A stretch of 32,463 nucleotides of DNA from Actinomycetota bacterium (GCA_016870595.1 VGBI01000023.1:1-32463), one strand, 5' to 3'. Numbered from the stretch's first letter, positions 21,020-30,306 are shown. The notes: generated from the letters alone by a model not told the origin. Made by a program: numbers and translations.

Positions 21020-22201
21020 ATGGTCCCGGACCTGTTCGACCGGTCGCACTTCGACGCGGGTCCGCCCCACGACGTCTTCCGGACCCTGCGGGAGGAGTCG
21101 CCGGTGGCGTTCTTCCCCGAGCCCGACGGCCCCGGCTTCTGGGGGGTGTTCCGCTACGCCGACGTGGTCGAGGTGTCGCGCCACCCGCAGCGGTTCGCGT
21201 CGGCACCGGCGGTGTTCATCCAGGATCCGAGGGACCCGGTGGTGACCGGCGAGCTCCTCATCAACCAGGACCCGCCCCGGCACACCAAGCTGCGCAAGCT
21301 GGTGAACCGCGGGTTCACGCCCCGTCAGATCGCCGCGCTGGAGCCGCACGTCCGGGCGATGGTCGTGGGGCTCCTCGACCGGGTCACGGCCATGGGGGAG
21401 TTCGACCTCGTGCACGACCTCGCGGTGGAGCTGCCGCTGCAGGTCATCGCCGAGCTCGTCGGCGTCCCCCACGACGAGCGCCACCAGGTGTTCGAGTGGA
21501 CCGAGCGGATGATGTCGAACGACACCGACGACACCGCGGCGTTCGAGCAGGATTCACAGGCCGCCCTGGCCGAGATGTTCGCCTACGCCGACCGGCTCGC
21601 CGCCGCCCGCACCACGGGTGACGGCACCGACCTGCTCAGCGTGCTCCTGCGGGCCGACGTCGACGGTGAGGCGCTCACCCAGTTCGAGGTCGACGTGTTC
21701 TTCATGCTGTTGATGAACGCCGGGAGCGAGACGACCCGGAACCTGATCACCGGGGGCACGCTCGCGCTGTTCGAGCACCCCGACCAGCACGCGCGCCTTG
21801 CCGCCGATCCGGGCCTGGTCCCGAGCGCGATCGAGGAGATGCTGCGCTGGGTCACGCCCGTGATGCACTTTCGGCGGACCGCACAGGTCGACCTCGAGAT
21901 CGCCGGTCAGCCGATCGCCGCGGGCGACAAGGTCGTCATGTGGTACACATCGGCGAACCGCGACGGCGCCCAGTTCCCGGCGTCCGACACCTTCGACGTC
22001 GGACGGACCCCCAACGACCACGTGGCCTTCGGGGCCGGTGGCCCGCACTTCTGTCTCGGGGCCAGCCTGGCCCGGCTCGAGGCCCGCATCCTGTTCGAGG
22101 AGCTCCTCGCCCGGATGCCGACGCTCGCGCCGGCTGGTGCACCCGTCCACCTGCGGTCGAACTTCATCAACGGCATCAAGTCCCTGCCGGTCCGGGTCTG
22201 A
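21020..22201 (+). CDS. Cytochrome P450, second copy (CYP124/125-like)
   Basis: This 393-residue P450 has the I-helix motif AGSETTR at 234-240, ExxR at 273-276 (EEMLRW) and the heme loop FGAGGPHFCLG with Cys345. It shares the C-terminal LRSNFINGIK(S)LPV with the P450 at 5586-6800, so the two are clearly paralogous, yet the helices differ enough to indicate distinct substrates. It sits between a CoA-transferase and two SDR genes, suggesting hydroxylation of an acyl-CoA or its acid followed by dehydrogenation. No ferredoxin gene is adjacent; the one at 11313 could serve. The ATG has no ribosome site but has leaderless -10 spacing. Confidence 0.93.
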   Translation: MVPDLFDRSHFDAGPPHDVFRTLREESPVAFFPEPDGPGFWGVFRYADVVEVSRHPQRFASAPAVFIQDPRDPVVTGELLINQDPPRHTKLRKLVNRGFTPRQIAALEPHVRAMVVGLLDRVTAMGEFDLVHDLAVELPLQVIAELVGVPHDERHQVFEWTERMMSNDTDDTAAFEQDSQAALAEMFAYADRLAAARTTGDGTDLLSVLLRADVDGEALTQFEVDVFFMLLMNAGSETTRNLITGGTLALFEHPDQHARLAADPGLVPSAIEEMLRWVTPVMHFRRTAQVDLEIAGQPIAAGDKVVMWYTSANRDGAQFPASDTFDVGRTPNDHVAFGAGGPHFCLGASLARLEARILFEELLARMPTLAPAGAPVHLRSNFINGIKSLPVRV

Positions 22202-22212
22202 CCGGCGCGCGC

Positions 22213-22884
22213 GTGCTCTCCGGTCCGGTCGTCGTCACCGGGGCCGACGTCCCCGGCCTGCGCGCCGGACTTGCCGCCGGGCTCACTGTGACGGGGGCGA
22301 CCGTCGTCGACCTCCCCGTGCACGCGCTCGACGATCGCAGCGCGGTCGACGCCGCGTTCGCCGCCGTGGTGCGCGACCACGGGCGGGTCGGCGGGGTGGT
22401 GCACGCGGCGCTGGAGCCTGACGCCGGGGTGCGGATGCCGATCACCGAGGTGGACGACGCCGGGTTCGACGCAGTGTGGGAGCGCACGCTCGGCCGGACC
22501 CTGACCGTGCTCGGCGCCGCCCACGGCGTGCTGCGGCCGACCGGCGGCGCGATCGTCGTCGTGGGCTCGATGGTGGGCCTGGCCGGGGCCGCCGGGCTCG
22601 CGCCGTACGCGGCGGCGGCCGAGGGGGTCCGGGTGCTGGCGAAGTCGGCGGCCCGGCAGTGGGGTCCCGACGGGGTGCGGGTCAACGTGGTCGTGCCGGC
22701 ACCGGAGCACGAGCCGACGGGGGTGCGCAGCCCGGAGCTCGCGCTGTCACCCCCGGCCCTCGGCGGGCCGGGGGATCCGTCCGCCGACTTGGCGCCGATC
22801 GTGGCCTGGCTCCTCGGGGAGTCGGCGCACTTCGTGACCGGGGTGACCGTGCCGGCGGACGGCGGCGTCTGGATGGCGGGATGA
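22213..22884 (+). CDS. Degenerate short-chain dehydrogenase-like protein (catalytic Lys missing)
   Basis: This protein of about 223 residues follows the SDR fold but lacks key parts. The Rossmann start reads VVVTGADVPGLRAGLA, without the full TGxxxGxG loop. The active-site tyrosine segment reads PYAAAAEGVRVLAK, so Tyr132 is kept but the Lys four residues later (136) is Ala. Ser119 is in VVVGSMVG. The C-terminal VTGVTVPADGGVWM is normal. Loss of both the glycine loop and the lysine suggests a non-catalytic partner, possibly of the canonical SDR whose ATG overlaps its stop (ATGA). GTG at 22213 is chosen; CTG at 22198, overlapping the P450 stop, is possible. Confidence 0.75.
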   Translation: MLSGPVVVTGADVPGLRAGLAAGLTVTGATVVDLPVHALDDRSAVDAAFAAVVRDHGRVGGVVHAALEPDAGVRMPITEVDDAGFDAVWERTLGRTLTVLGAAHGVLRPTGGAIVVVGSMVGLAGAAGLAPYAAAAEGVRVLAKSAARQWGPDGVRVNVVVPAPEHEPTGVRSPELALSPPALGGPGDPSADLAPIVAWLLGESAHFVTGVTVPADGGVWMAG

Positions 22885-23657
22885 GCCCGGCGGTGCCGAG
22901 CCTCGCCGGGCGGACCGCGGTCGTCACGGGCGCCGGGCAGGGCGTGGGCGAGGGCATCGCCCGGGCGCTCGCCGCCGCCGGGGCCAACGTCGTCGTCGCC
23001 GCGCGTCGGGCCGTGACCGGTGAGCCGGTGGCCGCCGCGATCCGCGCCGACGGCCACGAGGCCGTGTGCATCGAGACCGACTGCACGGACCGGGAGGCGC
23101 TCGCGGCGTGCGTCGACGCCACCGTCGCCCGGTACGGCGGACTCGAGGTCATGGTCCACAACGCGTTCTCCGGTGGCCGGGCCCACCGGATCGAGGACCT
23201 CGACCCCGACCTGTGGCACGAGAACTCGCGCACGGGGGTGTGGGCGTCGTTCCTGGCCGCGCAGCTCGCCGCGCCCCATCTCCTGGCCGCCGGGACCGCG
23301 GGCCGACTGCTCCTCGTCACCTCCCCGGCCGGGGTGGAGGGGAGTGCGGCGATCCCCGTGTACGGCGCGGTGAAGGCCGCGCAGCGGGCGTTGGCCAAGA
23401 GCCTGGCCCGGGAGTGGGGACCGCACGGCGTCACGGTGAACTGCATCGCCCCGGTGGCCGAGACCCCGTCGCTGGCCGGCGCGTTCGCGGCCCGGCCCGA
23501 GCTCAAGGCCGCGGTCGAGCGACGCACCGCGCTCGGTCGGATCGGCGACGCCGAGCATGACATCGGCGGGGTGGCGGTGTTCCTCGCCGGCCCCGCGGCC
23601 GGCTACGTCACGGGCCAGACCGTCGTGTGCGACGGCGGGTCGTTCCTCGGTCTCTGA
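22881..23657 (+). CDS. Short-chain dehydrogenase/reductase (canonical)
   Basis: This 258-residue classical SDR has the cofactor loop TGAGQGVG at 16-23, the HNAFSG segment (Asn93), the catalytic Ser147 (VTSPAG) and Tyr160/Lys164 in VYGAVKAAQ, plus the C-terminal GYVTGQTVVCDGGSFLG. It should oxidise a hydroxyacyl or alcohol substrate, or reduce the ketone, with NAD(P)(H). It is translationally coupled to the degenerate SDR upstream and closes the VOC-CoA-transferase-P450-SDR operon. Oxidation of a P450-introduced or hydratase-derived hydroxyl is the simplest reading, but this is inference from order. Confidence 0.88.
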   Translation: MSPAVPSLAGRTAVVTGAGQGVGEGIARALAAAGANVVVAARRAVTGEPVAAAIRADGHEAVCIETDCTDREALAACVDATVARYGGLEVMVHNAFSGGRAHRIEDLDPDLWHENSRTGVWASFLAAQLAAPHLLAAGTAGRLLLVTSPAGVEGSAAIPVYGAVKAAQRALAKSLAREWGPHGVTVNCIAPVAETPSLAGAFAARPELKAAVERRTALGRIGDAEHDIGGVAVFLAGPAAGYVTGQTVVCDGGSFLGL

Positions 23658-23690
23658 GCCGCCGCGCGTCGCCCGCCGTCCGTCGTGGGT

Positions 23691-24722
23691 TCAGAGCTCG
23701 GCCGCGAGCTCGTGGCTGCGCTCGACCAGGCGGCTCGGGGGCACCACCTCGTCGACGAGCCCCCAGCGTCGGGCCCGGTGCGCATCGATCGGATCCCCGG
23801 CCCACAGCAGGCGCAGCAGCGCGGCGCGCCCGGCCCGACGGGGGATCGACACCGTGCCCCCCGCGCCGGGGACAAGCCCGAGGCCGAGCTCGGGCAGCCC
23901 GATGCGGGCGTCGTCGGCGGCCACGACCCGGGCTGCGAACGCGGCCAGCTCGATCCCGGCGCCGAGGCACGCGCCGTGGACCGCGACGACGAGGCGGCGC
24001 TCGATCGCGTGGACGCGACCGGCCAACGACCGGGTGAGCCGCACCACGTGCGCGCCGACCGGGTCGGGGAAGGTGGCGAACTCGCCGAGGTCGCCACCCG
24101 AGCACCACGACGGCCCCTCGCCCCGCAGGATGACGGGGCCCCGGGTCTCCGCCAGCGCCCCGAGCGCGGCGTCGAGCTCGTCGCGCATCCGCACGTCGAT
24201 CGCATTGTGGCGTGCCGGGCGGGTGAGCGTGACCACCGTGTGCCCGTGCTCGGCGTGCACCCGGACCCGCGGCGCGTTGTCGGCCTCCGTGCTGGCGGGG
24301 GCGGTGGTGGAACGTGCGGCCCGCCAGGCCGCGAACTCGGGGCCGCCCTGGAGCATCGAGTAGGCGGTGCTCTCGGCCACCAGGCCCGGCCACACCCCGG
24401 TGGGGGCCGCGCGCACGAGGAGCGCGGCGGTCAGCGCCGCGAGGGGGGCCCGGTCGAAGCCGTCGGCGAGGCGGTCGGCGGTCGCGGCGTCGCCCACCCA
24501 GCAGTCGAGGGCGTCGCGGGCGGCCCGGGGGGCCTCGCCCACGCCGAGGGTGGCGACCGGTGCGGTCCGCAGCCACGGGCGCAGCCGGCCCTCGTCGGCC
24601 CCGGCGAGCCCGTCGGCCGGGATGCGCACGAGGAGCGGCTCGCCGATCCGGTCGGCGAGCGCCGCGTCGACCGCAGCGGGCCCCGCTGCGACCAGACCGG
24701 GGTCGAGGTCGACGACCGGCAC
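23691..24722 (-). CDS. Enoyl-CoA hydratase/isomerase with long N-terminal extension
   Basis: This 343-residue crotonase-family protein has its fold from about residue 150. It includes CSGGDLGEF (207-215), GACLGAGIELA with Glu258 and LPELGLGLVPGAGGT with Glu278, the two catalytic glutamate positions of hydratases. The first 150 residues form an extension containing TGVWPGLVAESTAYSMLQGGPEFAAW, seen in a subgroup of actinobacterial homologs and of unknown role. GTG at 24722 is the only reasonable start after the upstream stop. It lies 22 bases downstream of the second of two tiny Cys-cluster genes, so it probably belongs to their operon. It should hydrate or isomerise an enoyl-CoA; chain specificity unknown. 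Confidence 0.82.
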   Translation of the reverse strand: MPVVDLDPGLVAAGPAAVDAALADRIGEPLLVRIPADGLAGADEGRLRPWLRTAPVATLGVGEAPRAARDALDCWVGDAATADRLADGFDRAPLAALTAALLVRAAPTGVWPGLVAESTAYSMLQGGPEFAAWRAARSTTAPASTEADNAPRVRVHAEHGHTVVTLTRPARHNAIDVRMRDELDAALGALAETRGPVILRGEGPSWCSGGDLGEFATFPDPVGAHVVRLTRSLAGRVHAIERRLVVAVHGACLGAGIELAAFAARVVAADDARIGLPELGLGLVPGAGGTVSIPRRAGRAALLRLLWAGDPIDAHRARRWGLVDEVVPPSRLVERSHELAAEL

Positions 24723-24744
24723 GGGCGCGTCCGCCGCCGGAGGC

Positions 24745-24888
24745 TCAGTCGGAGGACGGGAGGGGCTTGGCGGTGGCCGGCTCCATGGCCTGGCCGTGGC
24801 ACGCAAGCGCGCCCTCGCCCGCCTTCGTGACGAGGACGGTGGCCTCGCACTCGGCACACACGTACCGCTTCCCGAGCAGGTTCGCCAT
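24745..24888 (-). CDS. Desulforedoxin-like small Cys-cluster protein (47 aa)
   Basis: This 47-residue protein begins MANLLGKRYVCAECEATV. It has Cys11-x2-Cys14, then ALACHGQAM with Cys30-His31. The arrangement is that of the desulforedoxin/desulfoferrodoxin N-terminal FeS4 or zinc-ribbon domain (CxxC...CC), except that the last cysteine is replaced by histidine, which could still bind metal. It starts one base after the stop of a related 41-residue gene, with GGGAGGG inside that gene as ribosome site. It may bind iron (electron transfer) or zinc (structural or partner protein). Its position just before an enoyl-CoA hydratase suggests a metabolic role; this is inference. Confidence 0.72.
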   Translation of the reverse strand: MANLLGKRYVCAECEATVLVTKAGEGALACHGQAMEPATAKPLPSSD

Positions 24889-24889
24889 C

Positions 24890-25015
24890 TCAGCCCTCCC
24901 GGGCGGCGAGCGGCTGCCCGCAGCACGACACGTCGCCGTAGGTGCCCTTGACGACGATCACCTCGGTCTCGCACTTCTCGCACTTCAGGCGTGCGCCCAC
25001 GGCAACCGGTGACAT
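24890..25015 (-). CDS. Desulforedoxin-like small Cys-cluster protein (41 aa)
   Basis: This 41-residue protein contains LKCEKCETEVIVVKGTYGD followed by SCCGQPL: Cys12-x2-Cys15 and Cys31-Cys32, the exact desulforedoxin-type four-cysteine pattern (CxxC...CC) that binds one Fe(Cys)4 or Zn centre. The glycine and proline after the CC pair match the family. It is first in a string with the 47-residue relative and the enoyl-CoA hydratase. TAGGAT ends 6 bases before the ATG, so the transcript is probably leaderless. The protein is too short for standard gene callers and may be missing from annotations. The metal and partner are unknown. Confidence 0.75.
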   Translation of the reverse strand: MSPVAVGARLKCEKCETEVIVVKGTYGDVSCCGQPLAAREG

Positions 25016-25021
25016 GCGCAG

Positions 25022-25027
25022 ATCCTA
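25022..25027 (-). promoter_or_regulatory. Leaderless-type -10 box of the Cys-cluster protein operon
   Basis: On the minus strand TAGGAT is followed by 6 bases and then the ATG at 25015. The 13-bp repeats at 25065-25116 lie about 38 bases upstream of it. Confidence 0.5.
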
Positions 25028-25064
25028 TCCAGGCCCGGTCGGCGATCCGGGGTTCGTGCCCGGT

Positions 25065-25116
25065 GTCCCCGGTCGGAGCCCCGGGTCGCTGCCCCGGGTC
25101 GAAGCCCCGGGTCAGA
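25065..25116. repeat. Tandem 13-bp repeat, four copies
   Basis: The units are GTCCCCGGTCGGA, GCCCCGGGTCGCT, GCCCCGGGTCGAA and GCCCCGGGTCAGA. The last three share the core GCCCCGGGTC. The array spans the 3' end of the amidohydrolase gene and the gap upstream of the Cys-cluster operon promoter. It could be an iterated protein site or a terminator-like element. Confidence 0.75.
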
Positions 25117-25987
25117 ACCCGAAGATCCGCTCGGCGTTGGACCGGAGGAACCTGGGCCAGACCTCGTCGCGGAAGCCCACCCGGGGCAGTTGATCGAAGA
25201 TCGTCTCGTACGACAGGCCCATGGGGAAGTAGCCGGCGAAGCAGACCTTGTCGGCGCCGCGAGTGTTGGCGTACTCGACGATGGCGCGCGGGTAGTGCTT
25301 CGGGGCGAAGGCCGAGGTCGAGTAGTGCAGGTTGGGCCACTTGACCATGAGCTTCACCATCAGCTCCTCCCAGGGCTCGCAGCCGTGGCGGGTGACGACC
25401 ACGAGCTCGGGGAACTCGAAGCAGACCCGGTCGAGGCCCATCACGTGCTGGGGGGCGAACGGGACGCGGGGCCCGGGGACCCCCATGCAGGGCATGAAGG
25501 GGATCCCGAGGTCGATGCAGGTGGCGTACACGGGGAACCAGATGGGGTCGTCGACGGGCCGGGGGGGCAGCACCCCGGCCGGCAGGGCCGCGGCGGCCCG
25601 CACGCCGAACTCCTCCACCCCCCGGCGCAGGGCCCGGAGCCCGGTGGTGCCCGAGTTGGGGTCCACCGAGACGGCGCCGAGGAAGCGGTCGGGGTGGGTG
25701 CGCAGGGCCCGCACCGCGGTGTCGTCGTCGGGCGCGACCCCGATGAGCGCCCGGGTCACCCCGTGGCGGTCCATGGCCTCGAGCACGGCGCGCGGCGGAT
25801 CGTCGGCGAAGCGCTCGCTCGGCAGGTTCTTGAACATGTACGAGGCCGGATGGGCGAAGCCCTGGAGCGACTCCGCGTCCTTCAGGAGCGGGCGCAGGGA
25901 GTCGCGCCACGCGAGGTCGCCCGGCGCGGGCGGCAGGCCGACCATGAGGTCGACGACGCCTCCGGCGCGCGCGGCCGCGAACGACAC
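25112..25987 (-). CDS. Amidohydrolase-2-like TIM-barrel protein lacking canonical metal ligands
   Basis: This 291-residue protein resembles the amidohydrolase-2 (ACMSD/decarboxylase-like) group. It has RPLLKDAES, YMFKNLPSE, FMPCMGVPGPRVPFAPQ, TRHGCEPWEELMVKLM, LHYSTSAFAPKHYP and VCFAGYFPMGLS. The N-terminal DxHxH motif is replaced by VVDLMVGLPPA and the usual late GSDYP by AGYFPM, so the normal metal site seems absent. An apparently conserved actinobacterial subfamily shares these replacements. GTG at 25987 lies 7 bases after the stop of the APH-like gene, so the two form an operon. Reaction unknown; decarboxylation or hydrolysis without metal, or a non-enzymatic role, are open. Confidence 0.75.
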   Translation of the reverse strand: MSFAAARAGGVVDLMVGLPPAPGDLAWRDSLRPLLKDAESLQGFAHPASYMFKNLPSERFADDPPRAVLEAMDRHGVTRALIGVAPDDDTAVRALRTHPDRFLGAVSVDPNSGTTGLRALRRGVEEFGVRAAAALPAGVLPPRPVDDPIWFPVYATCIDLGIPFMPCMGVPGPRVPFAPQHVMGLDRVCFEFPELVVVTRHGCEPWEELMVKLMVKWPNLHYSTSAFAPKHYPRAIVEYANTRGADKVCFAGYFPMGLSYETIFDQLPRVGFRDEVWPRFLRSNAERIFGF

Positions 25988-25994
25988 CGGTGGG

Positions 25995-27107
25995 TCAGCC
26001 CCAGAGCGGGGTGAAGTCCCCCGGACTCGGCAGGCCGAGGAGGTCGGCGAGGCAGTGGGTGACCGCGTTGTTACGGCCCATGTCGGCATCGGGCGGGAGC
26101 AGCTCGAACTCGACCAGCAGGTTGCGGATCTGCATCATCACCACCCCGAAGCGCACGCCGGCGAAGACCTCGTAGAAGTGGAGGTCGCGGGCGGTGCGCC
26201 CCGACGCCGTCTCGTAGTGGGCCACCATCTCCTCGCGGGTCGGGAACCCGGGGAGGCGCTCGCAGCGCAGCCCCTCGTGGAAGTGGCGGTCGAGGAACAG
26301 CCACCACCCCAGGTCCATCATCGGGTCGGCGAGGGTGACCATCTCCCAGTCGAGCACGGCGACGACCGCGCACTCGTCGTCGAACAGCTGGTTGTTGATG
26401 CGGGCGTCGCCCCAGCACAGCGTGACCTCGGGGTCCATCCCGGGGGCGTTGGCCCGGACCCAGTCGAGCGCGGCCCGGACCGTGGGCTGCTCCTCGTCGC
26501 GTGCGGCCCAGTCGAACGACGCCTCGTAGTACCGCAGCTGCTGCTCGAGGCCGCGGGCGCCGTACTGCGGCTTGTCGAGGAAGCCGAGACCGAGGCCGTG
26601 CCAGTCGAGCGCGTGGATGGCGGCGAGCGCGTCGAGTCCGTTGGTCACGAGCGCCCGGCGCTGCTCGGGTGTGCAGTCGTCGTGGACCCAGCCCGCGCTG
26701 GTGTAGGGCGGGCTGTCGGCGGGGACCCGGACGCCGTCGATGCGGTCCATCACGAAGAACGGGGCGCCCAGGACCGCCGGGTCGGCCTCGAACGACCGCA
26801 CCACGGGGACGGGCAGCGCAGTGCGGGTGCCGAGGATCTCGAGCACCCGGTACTGCCACTCGAAGTCCGACTCGAGGAACACGGTGTGGGCGGTCGGCTG
26901 GACGCGCACCACGAGGCCCCGCGTGCGCCGGCCGCCGTCGGCCCAGGTCGCGGTCACGTCCATGAGGAGGGTCTCGTTCGAGAACCCGGTCAGGGCCGGT
27001 CCCTGGATGGGCCCGACCTCGACGTCGCGCCAGCCGTAGGCCCGGGCGAACCACGGGCCGAGGACGCCCCGGGTGGCCTCGAGGTCACGTTGCTCGGGGA
27101 TGGGCAC
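25995..27107 (-). CDS. APH-like phosphotransferase, second copy (GFSNET subgroup)
   Basis: This 370-residue protein has the nucleotide-loop-like LTGFSNETLLMDV in its N-lobe, FFVMDRIDGVRVP as the hinge, the catalytic LCWGDARINNQLFDD (the family HGD is WGD here; Asp and Asn retained) and VVAVLDWEMVTLADPMMDLGWW for Mg binding. This subgroup is common beside acyl-CoA dehydrogenase and amidohydrolase genes in actinobacteria. Relatives in the ACAD10/11 and LvaA lineage phosphorylate hydroxyacyl-CoAs. GTG at 27107 has AGGAGG 5 bases upstream. It forms an operon with the amidohydrolase downstream and possibly with the thioesterase upstream (67-base gap). The substrate is inferred only by analogy. Confidence 0.83.
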   Translation of the reverse strand: MPIPEQRDLEATRGVLGPWFARAYGWRDVEVGPIQGPALTGFSNETLLMDVTATWADGGRRTRGLVVRVQPTAHTVFLESDFEWQYRVLEILGTRTALPVPVVRSFEADPAVLGAPFFVMDRIDGVRVPADSPPYTSAGWVHDDCTPEQRRALVTNGLDALAAIHALDWHGLGLGFLDKPQYGARGLEQQLRYYEASFDWAARDEEQPTVRAALDWVRANAPGMDPEVTLCWGDARINNQLFDDECAVVAVLDWEMVTLADPMMDLGWWLFLDRHFHEGLRCERLPGFPTREEMVAHYETASGRTARDLHFYEVFAGVRFGVVMMQIRNLLVEFELLPPDADMGRNNAVTHCLADLLGLPSPGDFTPLWG

Positions 27108-27174
27108 GACGGCCTCCTGCGGCTCGGGCCGGGCCGGGACGACGCGGCCCGGGGCGGAACGGAACGGGCAACGT

Positions 27175-29275
<2,101 letters not shown>

Positions 29276-29318
29276 CCCCGGCGGCGCGTCGCCGACCGGG
29301 TGGCGGTCGCGGACGGGC

Positions 29319-29829
29319 CGGGAGTACGCGGTCGGCACGTTCCGGCACGTGGTGCGGACGTGTCCGGGGCCGGTGCACTTCGCCCGGCTCGAGCTGCGTC
29401 AGGAGCGCGATCCGGCCCGGGCCCGCCCCAGCGTCGCGAAGGCGACCGTCGACGCCGACGGTCGGCTGCTGTGGGCCCACGTCGCCGCGGCCACGATGCA
29501 CGAGGCCGCCGACCTCCTCGAGGGCCGCCTGCGCCGGGTGGTCGACCGCGCCGCGCACCACGACCGCGACGCGCACCTGCGCCACCGGGACCCCGCGGCA
29601 TGGCAGCACGGCGACCCGCCGACCCGCCGACCCGCCGCCCGGCGTACCACCCGCGACCGGTCGACGAGCGCGAGGTGGTGGTGCGCAAGTCCTACGGGCG
29701 CGCCGCCCAGAGCATCGACGAGGCGGTCGACGACCTCGAACGGCTCGACCACGACTTCTTCCTGTTCCGCGACGTCACCGACGCCATGGGACTGCGTCGT
29801 GCACCGGGTCGCCGGCTCGGCGCCGCGCC
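29319..29829 (+). pseudogene. Relic of an HPF/RaiA-type ribosome-hibernation (dormancy-associated) protein gene
   Basis: The pieces lie in two frames. REYAVGTFRHVV ... RLLWAHVAAATMHEAADLLEGRLRRV (29319 to about 29612) matches the N-terminal RaiA-like domain. RPAYHPRPVDEREVVVRKSY ... DDLERLDHDFFLFRDVTDAM (about 29630-29788) matches the C-terminal HPF domain of the Rv0079-like family. The frame breaks at an 8-bp repeat (29613-29636) and again at GGG 29788-29790, after which CVVHRVAG resumes. No start codon precedes REYAVG in frame after the thiolase stop, so the 5' end is also lost. Intact relatives bind ribosomes during hypoxic dormancy. This copy should not make the full protein. Confidence 0.8.
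29613..29636 (+). repeat. Tandem 8-bp repeat (GACCCGCC x 3) at a frame break
   Basis: Three perfect GACCCGCC units lie at 29613-29620, 29621-29628 and 29629-29636. Removing one unit joins ...HGDPPTRRPA to YHPRPVDEREV in a single frame of the hibernation-factor relic. Confidence 0.92.
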
Positions 29830-29839
29830 GGCGCCGCTG

Positions 29840-30306
29840 GCGGCCGAGGCCCCGGTCGTCGTGGGCCTGCCCCGCGGTTCCGCGCCGTGCGACCGGCGTG
29901 CCGCTCACGGACCGGACGGTGGTCGTCGTCGACGACGGCCTGGCGACCGGCGGCACGGCGCGCGCCGCGGTGGCCGTCGCCCGGGCGCGCGGGGCCCGGC
30001 GGGTCGTCCTGGCCGTGCCGATCGCCGCGCCCGAGTCGTTGGCGGCCCTCCGGGAGGACGCCCGATGTGGTGGTGTGTCTGGCCGCTCCACCTGCGTTCG
30101 TCGCGGTGGGGCAGTGGTACGAGGACTTCACGCCCACGACCGAAGCCGAGGTCGTCCGGCTGCTCGCCGATCCGGATCCCGGGACGAGCGCGTCGGTCGT
30201 GGTGCCCGGCGCCGGGCACCTCTTCTCGGAGCCGGGCGCCCTCGACGCGGTGGCCCGGCTCGCGCCGGGGTGGTTTGTGGAACGCCTGGGCGGAACCGCG
30301 CGGTAG
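29840..30306 (+). pseudogene. Relic of a phosphoribosyltransferase-dienelactone hydrolase fusion gene
   Basis: Recognisable blocks are out of register. APVVVGLPRGSAP is the start of the PRTase domain. VPLTDRTVVVVDDGLATGGTARAA is the PRPP-binding loop and is followed by VVLAVPIAAPESLAALRED. DVVVCLAAPPAFVAVGQWYEDF is the PRTase end. SASVVVPGAGHLFSEPGALDAV is the C-terminal end of a dienelactone hydrolase. About 90 codons are missing between the first two blocks and most of the hydrolase is missing before the last. An extra C in CCC 30061-30063 shifts the frame. Fusions of this kind occur in mycobacterial DosR-type dormancy regulons (Rv0571c/Rv2030c group). The gene is dead; its TAG may now serve in the next promoter. 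Confidence 0.78.

Noticed and set aside
29276-30306. Frameshifts explained purely as sequencing error
   Set aside because: Two single-base homopolymer changes could be errors, but the missing PRTase middle, missing hydrolase body and missing start codon cannot, and no other gene in the window is broken.
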